From Dyella_B acidisoli (GTDB lineage: Bacteria; Pseudomonadota; Gammaproteobacteria; Xanthomonadales; Rhodanobacteraceae): a DNA stretch of 64,000 bases. Under the pieces are notes generated by a model. It searched no databases. It was not told the DNA's origin and worked only from the letters and a program-made list of their open reading frames with translations. The DNA lies in NCBI RefSeq assembly GCF_049532895.1, contig NZ_CP064031.1, forward strand, positions 1,550,001 to 1,614,000, written 5' to 3'. Below, one piece after another: positions 8,115-15,983 of this stretch (the stretch's first letter is position 1; each line of letters begins with the position of its first letter). A program made the translations under genes and the position numbers.

Positions 8115-8333
8115 ATGGATCGCCCATTCAAACGTGTAAAGAAAGCGGCCTGGCTTGGTGGTGTGTGCGCCGGCCTCGCTTATGCCATGGGCGCACCAAC
8201 GTGGCTGATCCGGGCGCTATGGCTTTTGTTGTTCCTGGGTGCGGGCATTGGTGGATTGATTTATTTCGTGCTGTGGATCGTGGTGCCACCGTGGCCAGCC
8301 GAGCCGGTCGATTACGATGCTGTCACCGCCTGA
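8115..8333 (+). CDS. PspC-domain small membrane protein
   Basis: 72 residues. PspC domain with KKAAWLGGVCAGLAYAMGAP, then a helix (WLIRALWLLLFLGAGIGGLI) running into YFVLWIVVPP, which is the classical PspC signature. PspC proteins are inner-membrane components of phage-shock-type envelope stress responses; stand-alone short versions are common. ATG at 8115 is chosen because CAGGAGCG lies just upstream; an in-frame TTG at 8088 is less likely. No pspA or pspB is adjacent. Confidence 0.85.
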   Translation: MDRPFKRVKKAAWLGGVCAGLAYAMGAPTWLIRALWLLLFLGAGIGGLIYFVLWIVVPPWPAEPVDYDAVTA

Positions 8334-8362
8334 TCATTCACGGCGCTTACCGCACAACGTAT

Positions 8363-8632
8363 CTATTCGGACTGCAATGAAATAGATCGAACAGATTGAA
8401 GCGCGCGCAAATTCTGCTCCAGCTCTGCAATGGTAAGCGGGAAATAACCGTCTTCACCTTCTGCTTTGAGCCAGCCCTGCGCGCGTTCGTAATTCACTTG
8501 AATATCCGCTCTCTCCAGCGCAGCTACGACATCATCAACGGCCACATATCCAACTTCGCAGATCAATCGCCATAGCCAATTCATCTTCATGGGATTGACT
8601 CCGCGATTGAGCGGGGGCTGCTTGTAGCTCAT
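8363..8632 (-). CDS. Hypothetical protein (89 aa)
   Basis: Small soluble protein with no signal peptide or membrane segment. The segment VAALERADIQVNYERAQGWL followed by KAEGEDGYFPLT loosely resembles a single repeat of the DUF1456/YehS type, but the match is too weak for assignment. A good Shine-Dalgarno (GGAGAGGAG) precedes ATG 8632. A second ATG (MKMNWLW) also has GGAG upstream, so the start is uncertain. It is convergent with the PspC gene. Confidence 0.5.
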   Translation of the reverse strand: MSYKQPPLNRGVNPMKMNWLWRLICEVGYVAVDDVVAALERADIQVNYERAQGWLKAEGEDGYFPLTIAELEQNLRALQSVRSISLQSE

Positions 8633-8823
8633 CTCCGCACTCCTCTCCTGAGTTATCGCCGGGCGGTAACTTTGACGATCTACGCTTGGATCATGCTATC
8701 TGCGCCATCTGCCGGGCGGTAGTGGCCACTTGACCCATGTCATGCTGTCGTCCTTAGTCATGTATGCGCCCCATCTTCTCGTTATCCTTAAATAGATAAA
8801 TAGTCGCCTAAGGATGGACTGCT

Positions 8824-9408
8824 ATGTCCATGAAGATCTTTCCATTTTGGTTGGTTGGCGCGTCGGTCTTCGCTGTTGCGCAGCCTGCGCTGGCGGGGCA
8901 ATTTGGAGATGCGCGACCGGTTCCCCTCACCAACGGCTTTAACCATGTCACGTTGGATGGGCACGCGGCCACCGTCATTGTCGCTGACCGGGAGAACTAC
9001 AACGCGCACGGTTTCTCAGTCGCGACGATCTATATGGAAGGGCCGTCCGACCGCCAGGCCGGCAACGTGTTGAACATCGTGCCTGCGTTCCCGCGCGACA
9101 GCGGGAAGCCAGAGATCCTGCAGTTGACGACAAGCGGTGGCGCCGACTGCGTGCTTCACGACTATCGTCTTCTCACGTCATCGAGAAGCCAGGGTGCATG
9201 GCTGGTGATCGCCGAGCGGGATTTCGGGCAGACGTATGTTGACGCTGAACCTGTGCACTTCGATGTTTATCGTCTGCAAGAAAACAAGGACGGAAGCATT
9301 GGGCGGCCACCGGTCTACTTCCAGTTTGATCGCCGAATTGAAGCGTCGAAGCCATATTGCGACGTCGACGATGCCCTGGGGAAAGAGCTTGGTATTATCT
9401 CGAAGTGA
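8824..9408 (+). CDS. Exported hypothetical protein (194 aa)
   Basis: Begins with a clear signal peptide (FWLVGASVFAVAQPALAGQ), so it is periplasmic or secreted. The mature domain contains DRENYNAHGFSVATIYM and two or more Cys residues (DCVLHDYR, KPYCDVDD) that could form a disulfide. I do not recognise the family with confidence. The NAHGF block recalls CarG-like periplasmic proteins, but that is a memory-level resemblance only. It is followed by a strong terminator and is the last chromosomal gene before the integrated satellite. Confidence 0.6.
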   Translation: MSMKIFPFWLVGASVFAVAQPALAGQFGDARPVPLTNGFNHVTLDGHAATVIVADRENYNAHGFSVATIYMEGPSDRQAGNVLNIVPAFPRDSGKPEILQLTTSGGADCVLHDYRLLTSSRSQGAWLVIAERDFGQTYVDAEPVHFDVYRLQENKDGSIGRPPVYFQFDRRIEASKPYCDVDDALGKELGIISK

Positions 9409-9432
9409 TCGATGGAACCCATGATTCACGAA

Positions 9433-9467
9433 AAAAAGCCCTGGAAACTTGATTTCCAGGGCTTTTT
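9433..9467. terminator. Strong bidirectional terminator
   Basis: Perfect 15-bp stem AAAAAGCCCTGGAAA / TTTCCAGGGCTTTTT with loop CTTGA. It ends the exported protein gene and insulates it from the satellite element that begins about 15 bp later. Confidence 0.9.
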
Positions 9468-9484
9468 CAATTTTCAAGCTGGTG

Positions 9485-9501
9485 CGGAAATAGGAATCGA
9501 A
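9485..9501. repeat. att site, distal end
   Basis: CGGAAATAGGAATCGAA, identical over 17 bp to the 3' portion of tRNA-Thr at 17382-17398. The similarity continues outward as TGGTG with one base missing (TGGTGCGG versus TGGTGCCGG), as expected for the remnant of the original tRNA end. Confidence 0.88.
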
Positions 9502-9554
9502 AATTAACATATAAGCTTTTGATTATATTGCATTTATGCATATAAGAAGTTACT

Positions 9555-9576
9555 AGATACCCCCATAAATACCCCC
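9555..9576 (+). promoter_or_regulatory. Arm-type integrase sites, distal end
   Basis: Two copies of ATACCCCC at 9557-9564 and 9569-9576. They are in the same orientation as three copies near the integrase (17223-17261), and the outer copy on each side is preceded by AG. Such short repeats near both ends are typical of tyrosine-integrase arm-binding sites. Confidence 0.6.
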
Positions 9577-10195
9577 TCTAATAGACCGCTTAGATTTCGA
9601 TCGCCAGTCATGGCATTGCAGGCTTGCTCAGTTCGTTTTGAGTGGGTGCGCCCGGCACTGGCCTGCATCGAGCGTCAAGGTCCCCCATGTGGACCGAGTC
9701 ATCAATACACCCCCGGCTGTCATCGCGGCCCACCTAGGGACGCGCATGCGTGATAGCCCCAAAATTTTTCGCCCCTTTCAAAAACTTAGGCTCGCGTGGT
9801 GGTGCTGTCATCATGTCATCAGCAAAAAGTGCGCACCAGTTGGCGGCGTGCTGGCGCGGCAGGTGGGAGCGCGCCTCTCTTTTTCTTTTATTTTTCTACT
9901 GAATTAGAAAAAGAGTGATGATAGTGATGACAAGCCCTGCAAGCCGCACCCTGTCTGTGTTTGGCTGTCATCAACTCCCGTGATGGAGGCGATGATATGC
10001 GCGATGACTCGTACCTTGCTGCGCTGTCTAGGTATGGTTTTCCTGACTCGATTTGTCAGTACTGAGTAGTTGGGGTACGCCACCTGTCATTCATCTGTGT
10101 GGCGCTGAATTAAACTAAATACTCTTTCTGATTCTGTTTCAACCTCAATAAAAACGAACACCTCTGGTTCGGTGGCAGTGGTGAGCTTCAAAATA
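9577..10195. other. Non-coding satellite region with TGTCATCA iterons
   Basis: About 620 bp with no convincing gene. TGTCATCA occurs in tandem at 9806-9813 and 9814-9821 and again at 9966-9973, with its reverse complement TGATGACA at 9925-9932. Near-matches lie at 9716, 9916 and 10000. Repeats of this density suggest an origin of replication for the satellite primase-helicase, or a regulator array. The 9638-9907 frame is compositionally poor and I do not call it. Confidence 0.5.
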
Positions 10196-10606
10196 TTAAT
10201 CTTGTTCTTGTAGTCGTTGCCGAGTACATCTCTGGCCCGTACGCATGGTTACATGCTTCCTCGATCGACCATTGCTTTGTGCATGCGCTCTCGATCTTAC
10301 GAGGACGATACGGTCATCATCCCTAGCATTAACGTAGACATCGGGATTATCACAACCGACCTCTTTGAGATCATCTGGAGTGATCGCTCCCATGATCGTA
10401 TCCTTTGTTTCGTGAGATACCTCTGCATGCGGTCCACTAACTCGCTCAGGCTTGCCTCCTTTTCGTTTGGCATAGCGTTCAACTCGTTTGGCCTTTTCAC
10501 CACTCCACATTTCGACGACGCGCACAAAGTCTTCAACCGGAAGATCATTTGGGCCTACCTCGTTATACCAATATTCTTCAAAATCCATACTGGACATGTC
10601 ACCCAT
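10196..10606 (-). CDS. Hypothetical satellite protein
   Basis: 136 residues, acidic at the N-terminus (MDFEEYWYNEVGPNDLPVED) and basic towards the C-terminus, with no signal or membrane segment. No family recognised. AGG precedes the ATG at modest spacing; a downstream ATG (MSSMDFEE) is also possible. It lies in the AT-richer cargo end of the element, transcribed in the same direction as the XRE regulator and separated from it by about 150 bp. The basic, low-complexity C-terminal part is doubtful. Confidence 0.45.
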   Translation of the reverse strand: MGDMSSMDFEEYWYNEVGPNDLPVEDFVRVVEMWSGEKAKRVERYAKRKGGKPERVSGPHAEVSHETKDTIMGAITPDDLKEVGCDNPDVYVNARDDDRIVLVRSRAHAQSNGRSRKHVTMRTGQRCTRQRLQEQD

Positions 10607-10762
10607 GTTCGTCGGCCTTTAATGCGAGAGGTGAAGATTTATATTATGCCCCGCAGGCACGACTCAATTTCAATTGAGCCAAGCCGGATCATCTTTCTAC
10701 AGTAGAGTTACTTATATCGGAACCGAGTCAGCAGAGTGCACGACATACTCGATCAAGTCACT

Positions 10763-11179
10763 TCATCGCTTTTTGGGATGAGGACTATAGCCTTTACTTG
10801 ATGCCGCTGTTGGCATCCCCCGCGCCCCTCCTTTACTCGCCTTCTTCGTGCTGGGCTTGGTTGGCTTGGCCTCAGTCGCCCCTTGTTGCGCAACCTTCAC
10901 CCCAGCTTCTACGGCTCGCCCGAACTGCTCCATGTCGCTACTGCAAGCGTGCATCCAGTCCCAGAGCTGCAAGCCGTCCAACCGCTTGTAGCCCAGTTCG
11001 GCTTGGCTCACGTAGTTCTGGCTGCGCCCGAGTCGTTCGGCTAGGTCGATCTGGGTCAATCCGGCTTCAAGCCTCGTTTCCCGGAGCGTTTCAAAGATCG
11101 CTCGGTACTCTGCACGGTACTGCGACTTCTGGGCAACTCGACTGGGTGCCTTGGGTTTCAACCGTTTCACGGTGCCCAC
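10763..11179 (-). CDS. XRE-family helix-turn-helix regulator
   Basis: 138 residues. A HTH_3-type domain covers about residues 28-85 (LRETRLEAGLTQIDLAERLG, then RSQNYVSQAELGYKRLD). A basic Lys/Ala/Thr-rich tail follows (KPTKPSTKKASKGG, ending HPKKR) that may bind DNA non-specifically. A repressor controlling the satellite or its cargo is the likely role; an antitoxin is possible but no adjacent toxin is recognised. It is divergent from the lipoprotein gene at 11397, with about 220 bp between. Confidence 0.8.
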   Translation of the reverse strand: MGTVKRLKPKAPSRVAQKSQYRAEYRAIFETLRETRLEAGLTQIDLAERLGRSQNYVSQAELGYKRLDGLQLWDWMHACSSDMEQFGRAVEAGVKVAQQGATEAKPTKPSTKKASKGGARGMPTAASSKGYSPHPKKR

Positions 11180-11396
11180 CTATCTGAGACAGTGGGCACA
11201 CAAGCTATAAACTGCCTCGGGTTACGCCTACATCATCTACACCTAGTAGCTATACTTGGCTTAGCCACTGTCTCGCTAGCAGACCAAGAGACAAGCAAGG
11301 GGATAAGTGCACCTGCATCAATCTGACGGTAGAAATCGTGGCCGGTGCATCTGATATGTAACGAGTTGTACATACTGGCAATCTACGGAGGGTGTC

Positions 11397-11858
11397 ATGC
11401 GTAAGATCATTGCATTGTTCACTATAGCGTCGCTTTTGGCTTTGGCTGGTTGCTCCACTGTCCCCGCAGACCGAGTTTTCAGTGGACGTATTTACAACCT
11501 CGCTACTGGCGAGGTTATCCCGTTCACTACGCATACCAACAGGGATGGCAAAAGCATCGTGACTGCCGGACCGACAGCATCCGGGGAAACCTTCACCGGC
11601 GAAGCTCAGTCGATTCAGAACGCCGTACAGACGTCTACCTACGGAAGTGCGGTTGCATCCAACCCCGGCGAAACCTTCAGCACCTACGTATCAAGTTCTA
11701 GCTATTCAATTTCACGTCCCGGCTATCAGAACGGTGCAGGCATATTGGTCGGCACTAAAGGTACGGTGATCGATGTCGTTTACCAAGTGACTTATGCAGG
11801 TACCGGCGAAGGCGAAGGCAAAGACAACAAAGGCAATCATTACCGGCTCATGCTCTAG
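11397..11858 (+). CDS. Satellite-encoded lipoprotein
   Basis: 153 residues with a lipoprotein signal and lipobox LALAGC (Cys near residue 19), so it is membrane anchored. The mature part reads VFSGRIYNLATGEVIPFTT and later GTKGTVIDVVYQVTYAGTGE. A Shine-Dalgarno ACGGAGGG precedes the ATG. The family is not recognised. It is followed by a second envelope-directed gene with a similar leader (CTACGGAG), probably co-expressed. Lipoproteins on phages and satellites often block superinfecting phages at the envelope; that role is inference here. Confidence 0.7.
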   Translation: MRKIIALFTIASLLALAGCSTVPADRVFSGRIYNLATGEVIPFTTHTNRDGKSIVTAGPTASGETFTGEAQSIQNAVQTSTYGSAVASNPGETFSTYVSSSSYSISRPGYQNGAGILVGTKGTVIDVVYQVTYAGTGEGEGKDNKGNHYRLML

Positions 11859-11948
11859 ACAGCCCTAGAACGTATATTCGCTTCAATGATATGGGGCGCG
11901 TTCGCCAAACTGGCGTAGCTGACTTATAGAAAACTACGGAGAGTAGCC

Positions 11949-12443
11949 ATGTGCCAATCAGTTGTCCTGGCTTCAGCTATTTTCATGTTGTCTCTCACGT
12001 ATGGAGAGGTGGCATACGCACAAAACGTTGCATCGGAAACTGCATCCCAATCATCGCAAACAGCTTTCGCAACTGAACCAACTACGCAAAGTACCAATCA
12101 GCAGCAATATACGGTTCCGCAAGCTGCGCCATGGCAACCTGACTTTTCACAGATTAAGTCGCCTGATGAAATTCGGACTGCCATGGCGCAGCGACGGCAA
12201 AAGTTTGAGACCACATTAAATAGTTGGGTTGGGGGCGACATCAACGAATTGATTATGGCGTGGGGCGCGCCAACCGGTGTGTACAAAATGCCAAATCAAA
12301 ATACCGTCTTCACTTGGCAAACTGCGGGTGGCATGCCTACGCCAGAGGGCGGAGAACTGATGATTTCCTGCAAAATATCAATATTCACTGATCCACGTGG
12401 GCGCATCTTTAGTTGGCGATGGGAGGGAAACGGATGCGTTTAA
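11949..12443 (+). CDS. Secreted hypothetical protein of the satellite
   Basis: 164 residues with a signal peptide (MCQSVVLASAIFMLSLTYGEVAYAQ), then a Gln/Thr/Ser-rich linker, then a folded domain (WVGGDINELIMAWGAPTGVY, FTWQTAGGMP, CKISIFTDPRGRIFSWRWEG, final GC). The domain resembles small periplasmic proteins built on a WGxP...G...Y/F pattern, with two Cys likely disulfide-bonded. CGGAGAG precedes the ATG. Its stop codon abuts the stop of the convergent primase gene, within a TTAATTAA palindrome. Confidence 0.65.
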   Translation: MCQSVVLASAIFMLSLTYGEVAYAQNVASETASQSSQTAFATEPTTQSTNQQQYTVPQAAPWQPDFSQIKSPDEIRTAMAQRRQKFETTLNSWVGGDINELIMAWGAPTGVYKMPNQNTVFTWQTAGGMPTPEGGELMISCKISIFTDPRGRIFSWRWEGNGCV

Positions 12444-14930
12444 TTAAGGCGTTGCTGAACGACATTTGATAACAGTTTCAACGTAGTGATCGTAGAGTGC
12501 TGACGGTCCGGCATCAATCCAGCTTTGGATATTTCGCAAAACGAAGACACGCTTCGATTCGGTCTTCTTTCCACCCATCTTGCGCATAGCTTGCATGCGT
12601 GTCGAACCAGTAACGATATTGGATAGTTCGTTCCGGATGGCGGCATCGGAAGGCATGGGGCGAAATCGCTCACCCATTGCAGTTTTCACGTCATCAACTG
12701 CTACAGCGTCTCCATTGAATGGCCATGCGCGGCTTTCAAAGCTATCGTGCATCCACTGTGCCCATTCACTACGGTTGGCCTCCAGCATTTCTTTTTTTGC
12801 TTTGGTCTGTGGCGCTGGTGCATCAGGATCGAAGTCTGCGCCATATTTCTCCCAAATTTTCAGCACCATCCAAAGAAGTGACCCCGGTCGATTTTCGATA
12901 AGGTCATGGATACGCCGAGCAAGATCGGGTGGCATCTGCGGCGCATCAGTTGAAATTACGTGATAGCGGCGGTCATACAAACCAAAGAAGGCCGCATCAA
13001 CGTAATTGCTGCTCGCAAAGATCGTTGTGACGTTATCTACACCCTTAGACTCACGAAACTTCTTCGTTACTGAGATTCGGTTGTCAGATATGAGCGGCTT
13101 TAGTTCATTAGCTCGCGCTTCGGCATCCCTGCGGTTTCCTAACCATAGCTCAGGAAAAACTAGGATGCGGGCACCTTGTGCGTAACCATTGAAATTCGAG
13201 TTTACCTCGCGATTTTCCACACAGTGAACGTTGCCGACTCCAAATAAAGCAGTCGGTATGGTCTGCATGAGTGTACTTTTACCGCTTCCTTCAACTTTTC
13301 CGACAAGAACCGTGGCCTGACGAATACGCTTCGATGGGTGCATGTAAAGGTAGCCGTACTTAACGAGCACACTACGAATTCCAGCTTTTGTCTCCTTGCT
13401 GTTGCCGGATAGATGATTCAGGTATTCCCCAAACGTCTTCATATCCTCGGGGCTGGCTTCGCTCGGCTCTAGATCGAGAGGCTCATATGTGTTCACCACC
13501 ACGCGCTTATCGGAGTCCGCAAATATACGAGGAAAACCCGGCTTGTAGTCGGCATAGTCAGCAAATACGGCAGCCCCCTCTTTCACAAGAGTGCTGGCAT
13601 CAATTATGTTTCCTCGCTTCGTGCGAGGCATAAGCGATCCCAATACTGTATTGAAAGACTCTTTGGGAAGCGAAAGTCCATCATGGATATATGTGTTTTC
13701 AGTACTTACGTAAATCACATTGTCCTTTAGGTAAGCCTTTGCTTGTTCAATAGTGAATCGCTCGCCACTGGACTTGTGTGCCGCAACTACTGAATTGTGC
13801 GCGATTGACCCTTCATCGTTTTTGTGAAGTAAGCCGGGATACCAGCCAGCCTTATATGCACGTGTAATAAGTGCCCCAACACCCGAGCGGTTGAAACCTT
13901 CGTAGCGACGACGCTGCTGCTCTTCAGAATCCTCCCGCCAGCTGTCAGCACCTTCGGGCGTGCTCTGAGACCAATTTGCCCATAGCGGGAACGTTATATC
14001 GTGTGAAAGATGGCCTTCACAGGCTAGCGCCATGCCTACGGCCAACCAATCATCTCGACTGATGGTTTGCTCGATAGGAAGTGCTTCGAGCATAGATCGT
14101 AACGTCTGCACTTTCACTTCGTCAGGCAGTTCGTCATACCAAGATGGCTTCCACGCTGCGGCAACAGTTACGCCCGTTTCTACCACTCCTCGTGGCGGCT
14201 CGACACCCTCAATCGCCAACTTTTTACTTCGCAGCTGATCGCATGCCTCTTCAAACTCCTCCAAGGCCATGTCGCCAAATCGAGAGCGATAGGCAACGAC
14301 TGGCTGCCCCTTATCACCATACTTTGATTTCTTGTTAGTTGTACCTGCGGGGCGCAAAAGGGATGCTGCATCCGTAGTGCGTGACGAATCGGCAAGCAGT
14401 CCAGCCAACTTAATCGCGTCCTGAAACTTGAGTGCGACGCGCTCCCATTCATCACGCAAAATGCTTTCATCAAGAAGCCAGTACACATGCAGCCCACCAC
14501 CGCTATGCACTGCAAGGTGGTATGGCTCGCCAAAAACTCGCACGAACTCGGTGAGCGCGCGCTCTGCATCCTCGCGGGTGGCATACGCCTTAACTGGCTT
14601 GAGCGGATCAACGTCTATATCAAGAAAGAAGGATTTGAGGTGAGCCACGTTGGCTTTTGTTCTGCCACGAGACTCTTTGGTCGGCTGCGTATACGAAGCA
14701 ACGGCGTGCCATACTTCCATGCCACTAGCGTCAAGCTCCTTGCACTTGGCTACCATAGCCTCAATGCTCGTGAATGATGCATGCAACATTGAGCCGACGC
14801 GACTGGGATGCTGATAGGCAAGCGTCCAATAGGGGCCATCCACAGGAAGAACGAGCTTAAGAAACATCTCAAGATCAGTTGGTGAAATTGATCTGAGATG
14901 GGTTATTGGCAACATGTTAATCTGTGCCAT
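12444..14930 (-). CDS. Satellite primase-helicase (DUF5906-type)
   Basis: 828 residues. An N-terminal archaeo-eukaryotic-primase/RepB-like module (FFLDIDVD acid motif around residue 90, HSGGGLHVYW around 140) is followed by a PriCT-2-like segment (DWLAVGMALACEGHLSHDIT). A C-terminal superfamily-3 or D5-like helicase has Walker A GKVEGSGKST, Walker B-like ILVFPELWLG and the sensor segment TTIFASSNYVDAAFF. This is the replication protein of P4-like satellites and similar elements, expected to prime and unwind DNA at the element origin. The two genes upstream (14917, 15364) run the same way, and the first overlaps its start by 14 bp. Confidence 0.87.
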   Translation of the reverse strand: MAQINMLPITHLRSISPTDLEMFLKLVLPVDGPYWTLAYQHPSRVGSMLHASFTSIEAMVAKCKELDASGMEVWHAVASYTQPTKESRGRTKANVAHLKSFFLDIDVDPLKPVKAYATREDAERALTEFVRVFGEPYHLAVHSGGGLHVYWLLDESILRDEWERVALKFQDAIKLAGLLADSSRTTDAASLLRPAGTTNKKSKYGDKGQPVVAYRSRFGDMALEEFEEACDQLRSKKLAIEGVEPPRGVVETGVTVAAAWKPSWYDELPDEVKVQTLRSMLEALPIEQTISRDDWLAVGMALACEGHLSHDITFPLWANWSQSTPEGADSWREDSEEQQRRRYEGFNRSGVGALITRAYKAGWYPGLLHKNDEGSIAHNSVVAAHKSSGERFTIEQAKAYLKDNVIYVSTENTYIHDGLSLPKESFNTVLGSLMPRTKRGNIIDASTLVKEGAAVFADYADYKPGFPRIFADSDKRVVVNTYEPLDLEPSEASPEDMKTFGEYLNHLSGNSKETKAGIRSVLVKYGYLYMHPSKRIRQATVLVGKVEGSGKSTLMQTIPTALFGVGNVHCVENREVNSNFNGYAQGARILVFPELWLGNRRDAEARANELKPLISDNRISVTKKFRESKGVDNVTTIFASSNYVDAAFFGLYDRRYHVISTDAPQMPPDLARRIHDLIENRPGSLLWMVLKIWEKYGADFDPDAPAPQTKAKKEMLEANRSEWAQWMHDSFESRAWPFNGDAVAVDDVKTAMGERFRPMPSDAAIRNELSNIVTGSTRMQAMRKMGGKKTESKRVFVLRNIQSWIDAGPSALYDHYVETVIKCRSATP

Positions 14931-15264
14931 AGTCGCCTCGACTATTGGCTACACAAACTGCGCGAAGGGCCCTGACAGCACGTCGCTTCTTAAGCAGTTT
15001 ACGAAGGCGTGGATATCTTATCTGTGTTGCGACATGGTCTTCTTCACCATGCTCGTTACAAACAACAAGCCCCCTAGACTTCAACTCGAATAGGCAGTCG
15101 AAATACTCTCTTTCAACAGCAGCCACCAATTCGTTCAACGCTTCGTGTAGCGCACCTAGCGTTAGTTTCGGCAACGTTCGCGCATAACTTAGTAGCGCAC
15201 GGAAGCACTTCCTTTCGTAATGATATCCATATGGATCGTTCACAATTTCCGCTTTCCTTGTCAT
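14917..15264 (-). CDS. Hypothetical satellite protein upstream of primase
   Basis: 115 residues beginning MTRKAEIVNDPYGYHYERKC. It is helical and ends in a very basic stretch (RKLLKKRRAVRALR). The ATG at 15264 is chosen because ACGGAGGC lies about seven bases upstream; the longer frame has no ribosome site. It overlaps the primase start by 14 bp, so it is translationally coupled and probably acts in replication or its control. No family recognised. Confidence 0.6.
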   Translation of the reverse strand: MTRKAEIVNDPYGYHYERKCFRALLSYARTLPKLTLGALHEALNELVAAVEREYFDCLFELKSRGLVVCNEHGEEDHVATQIRYPRLRKLLKKRRAVRALRAVCVANSRGDYGTD

Positions 15265-15363
15265 TAGGTGCCTCCGTGGCATTGCGCACGTAAAAACCTT
15301 CCCTTGCGGCGTCGAAGTACTTGCCGCCCGCAAGGATGCTGATGGTGTGAAGGGGAAGCGCGC

Positions 15364-15594
15364 TTACGCGGCGCGCTGCTGATCGCGCTTGGCGATGCAG
15401 GATGCCATGTAGGCATCGACTTCGGCGGAGCTATAGACGACGCAACGAGGCCCAAGGCGAATCGGCTGCGGAAACTCTGGTACCGCATGGATACGGCGGA
15501 ACACCTCAGATTTTGAAATGCCAAGGCGCTTAGTAAGCTCAAGGAGCTTGATGAAATTGCCGGGTACGACAGAAGAAATTTCTAGGGTTCCCAT
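15364..15594 (-). CDS. AlpA-family regulator / excisionase
   Basis: 76 residues, the standard AlpA size. The winged helix-turn-helix reads IKLLELTKRLGISKSEVFRR, then FPQPIRLGPRCVVYSSAEVD and AYMASCIAKRDQQ, matching the AlpA pattern of placement, P.P..LG and W/Y-x-EVD. AlpA proteins activate integrase and act in excision of P4-like elements. The start at 15594 has CCGGAGAG just upstream. It heads the replication gene cluster. Confidence 0.88.
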   Translation of the reverse strand: MGTLEISSVVPGNFIKLLELTKRLGISKSEVFRRIHAVPEFPQPIRLGPRCVVYSSAEVDAYMASCIAKRDQQRAA

Positions 15595-15689
15595 ACGGCT
15601 CTCCGGGGCCATGTGGCGGGGTGTGGGAATAAAACTAACCCGGGGATGAAACCCAATCGACCCCTTGAAATCCTAGTTCCTGCCATCGA

Positions 15690-15983
15690 TCAGGTTGACG
15701 TGGATGCGCAACCCTCTTCAATCTTCGCCTTCGCTAATTCGGCATCCCATAGCTTCATCCAATCGTATACGGTGCGCATTTTCTTAATGTCTGGATGCTT
15801 GTCAAGAACACGGTCTGCGAACTTCTTTTTTTCGCCTCTCACTAGTTTTCCTTCTCGCACTAGCGCTTTGTATATGGGCTCAAATTCGCGTCTTGCTTCG
15901 TCGTAGATGGTGCCGACGTAGCCTTTTCCGCGCATCGGTATGCACTTTCCATCTTCGATTTCGTACGGTTTTTCCTCAACCAT
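15690..15983 (-). CDS. Hypothetical protein coupled to integrase
   Basis: 97 residues beginning MVEEKPYEIEDGKCIPMRGK and containing a basic stretch (EGKLVRGEKKKFADRVLDK). Its ATG overlaps the integrase stop (ATGGTTGA), with CAGGG upstream, so it is translationally coupled to the integrase. It may be an accessory recombination or regulatory protein. No family recognised. Confidence 0.6.
   Translation of the reverse strand: MVEEKPYEIEDGKCIPMRGKGYVGTIYDEARREFEPIYKALVREGKLVRGEKKKFADRVLDKHPDIKKMRTVYDWMKLWDAELAKAKIEEGCASTST

Noticed and set aside
9638..9907. 89-residue frame in the left part of the satellite
   Set aside because: It shows biased, low-similarity composition and runs through the TGTCATCA repeat cluster; non-coding origin DNA is the simpler reading.
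10763..11858. Toxin-antitoxin pair of the XRE regulator and the lipoprotein
   Set aside because: The genes are divergent with a 220-bp gap, and the lipoprotein has an export signal, which is not typical of a type II toxin.
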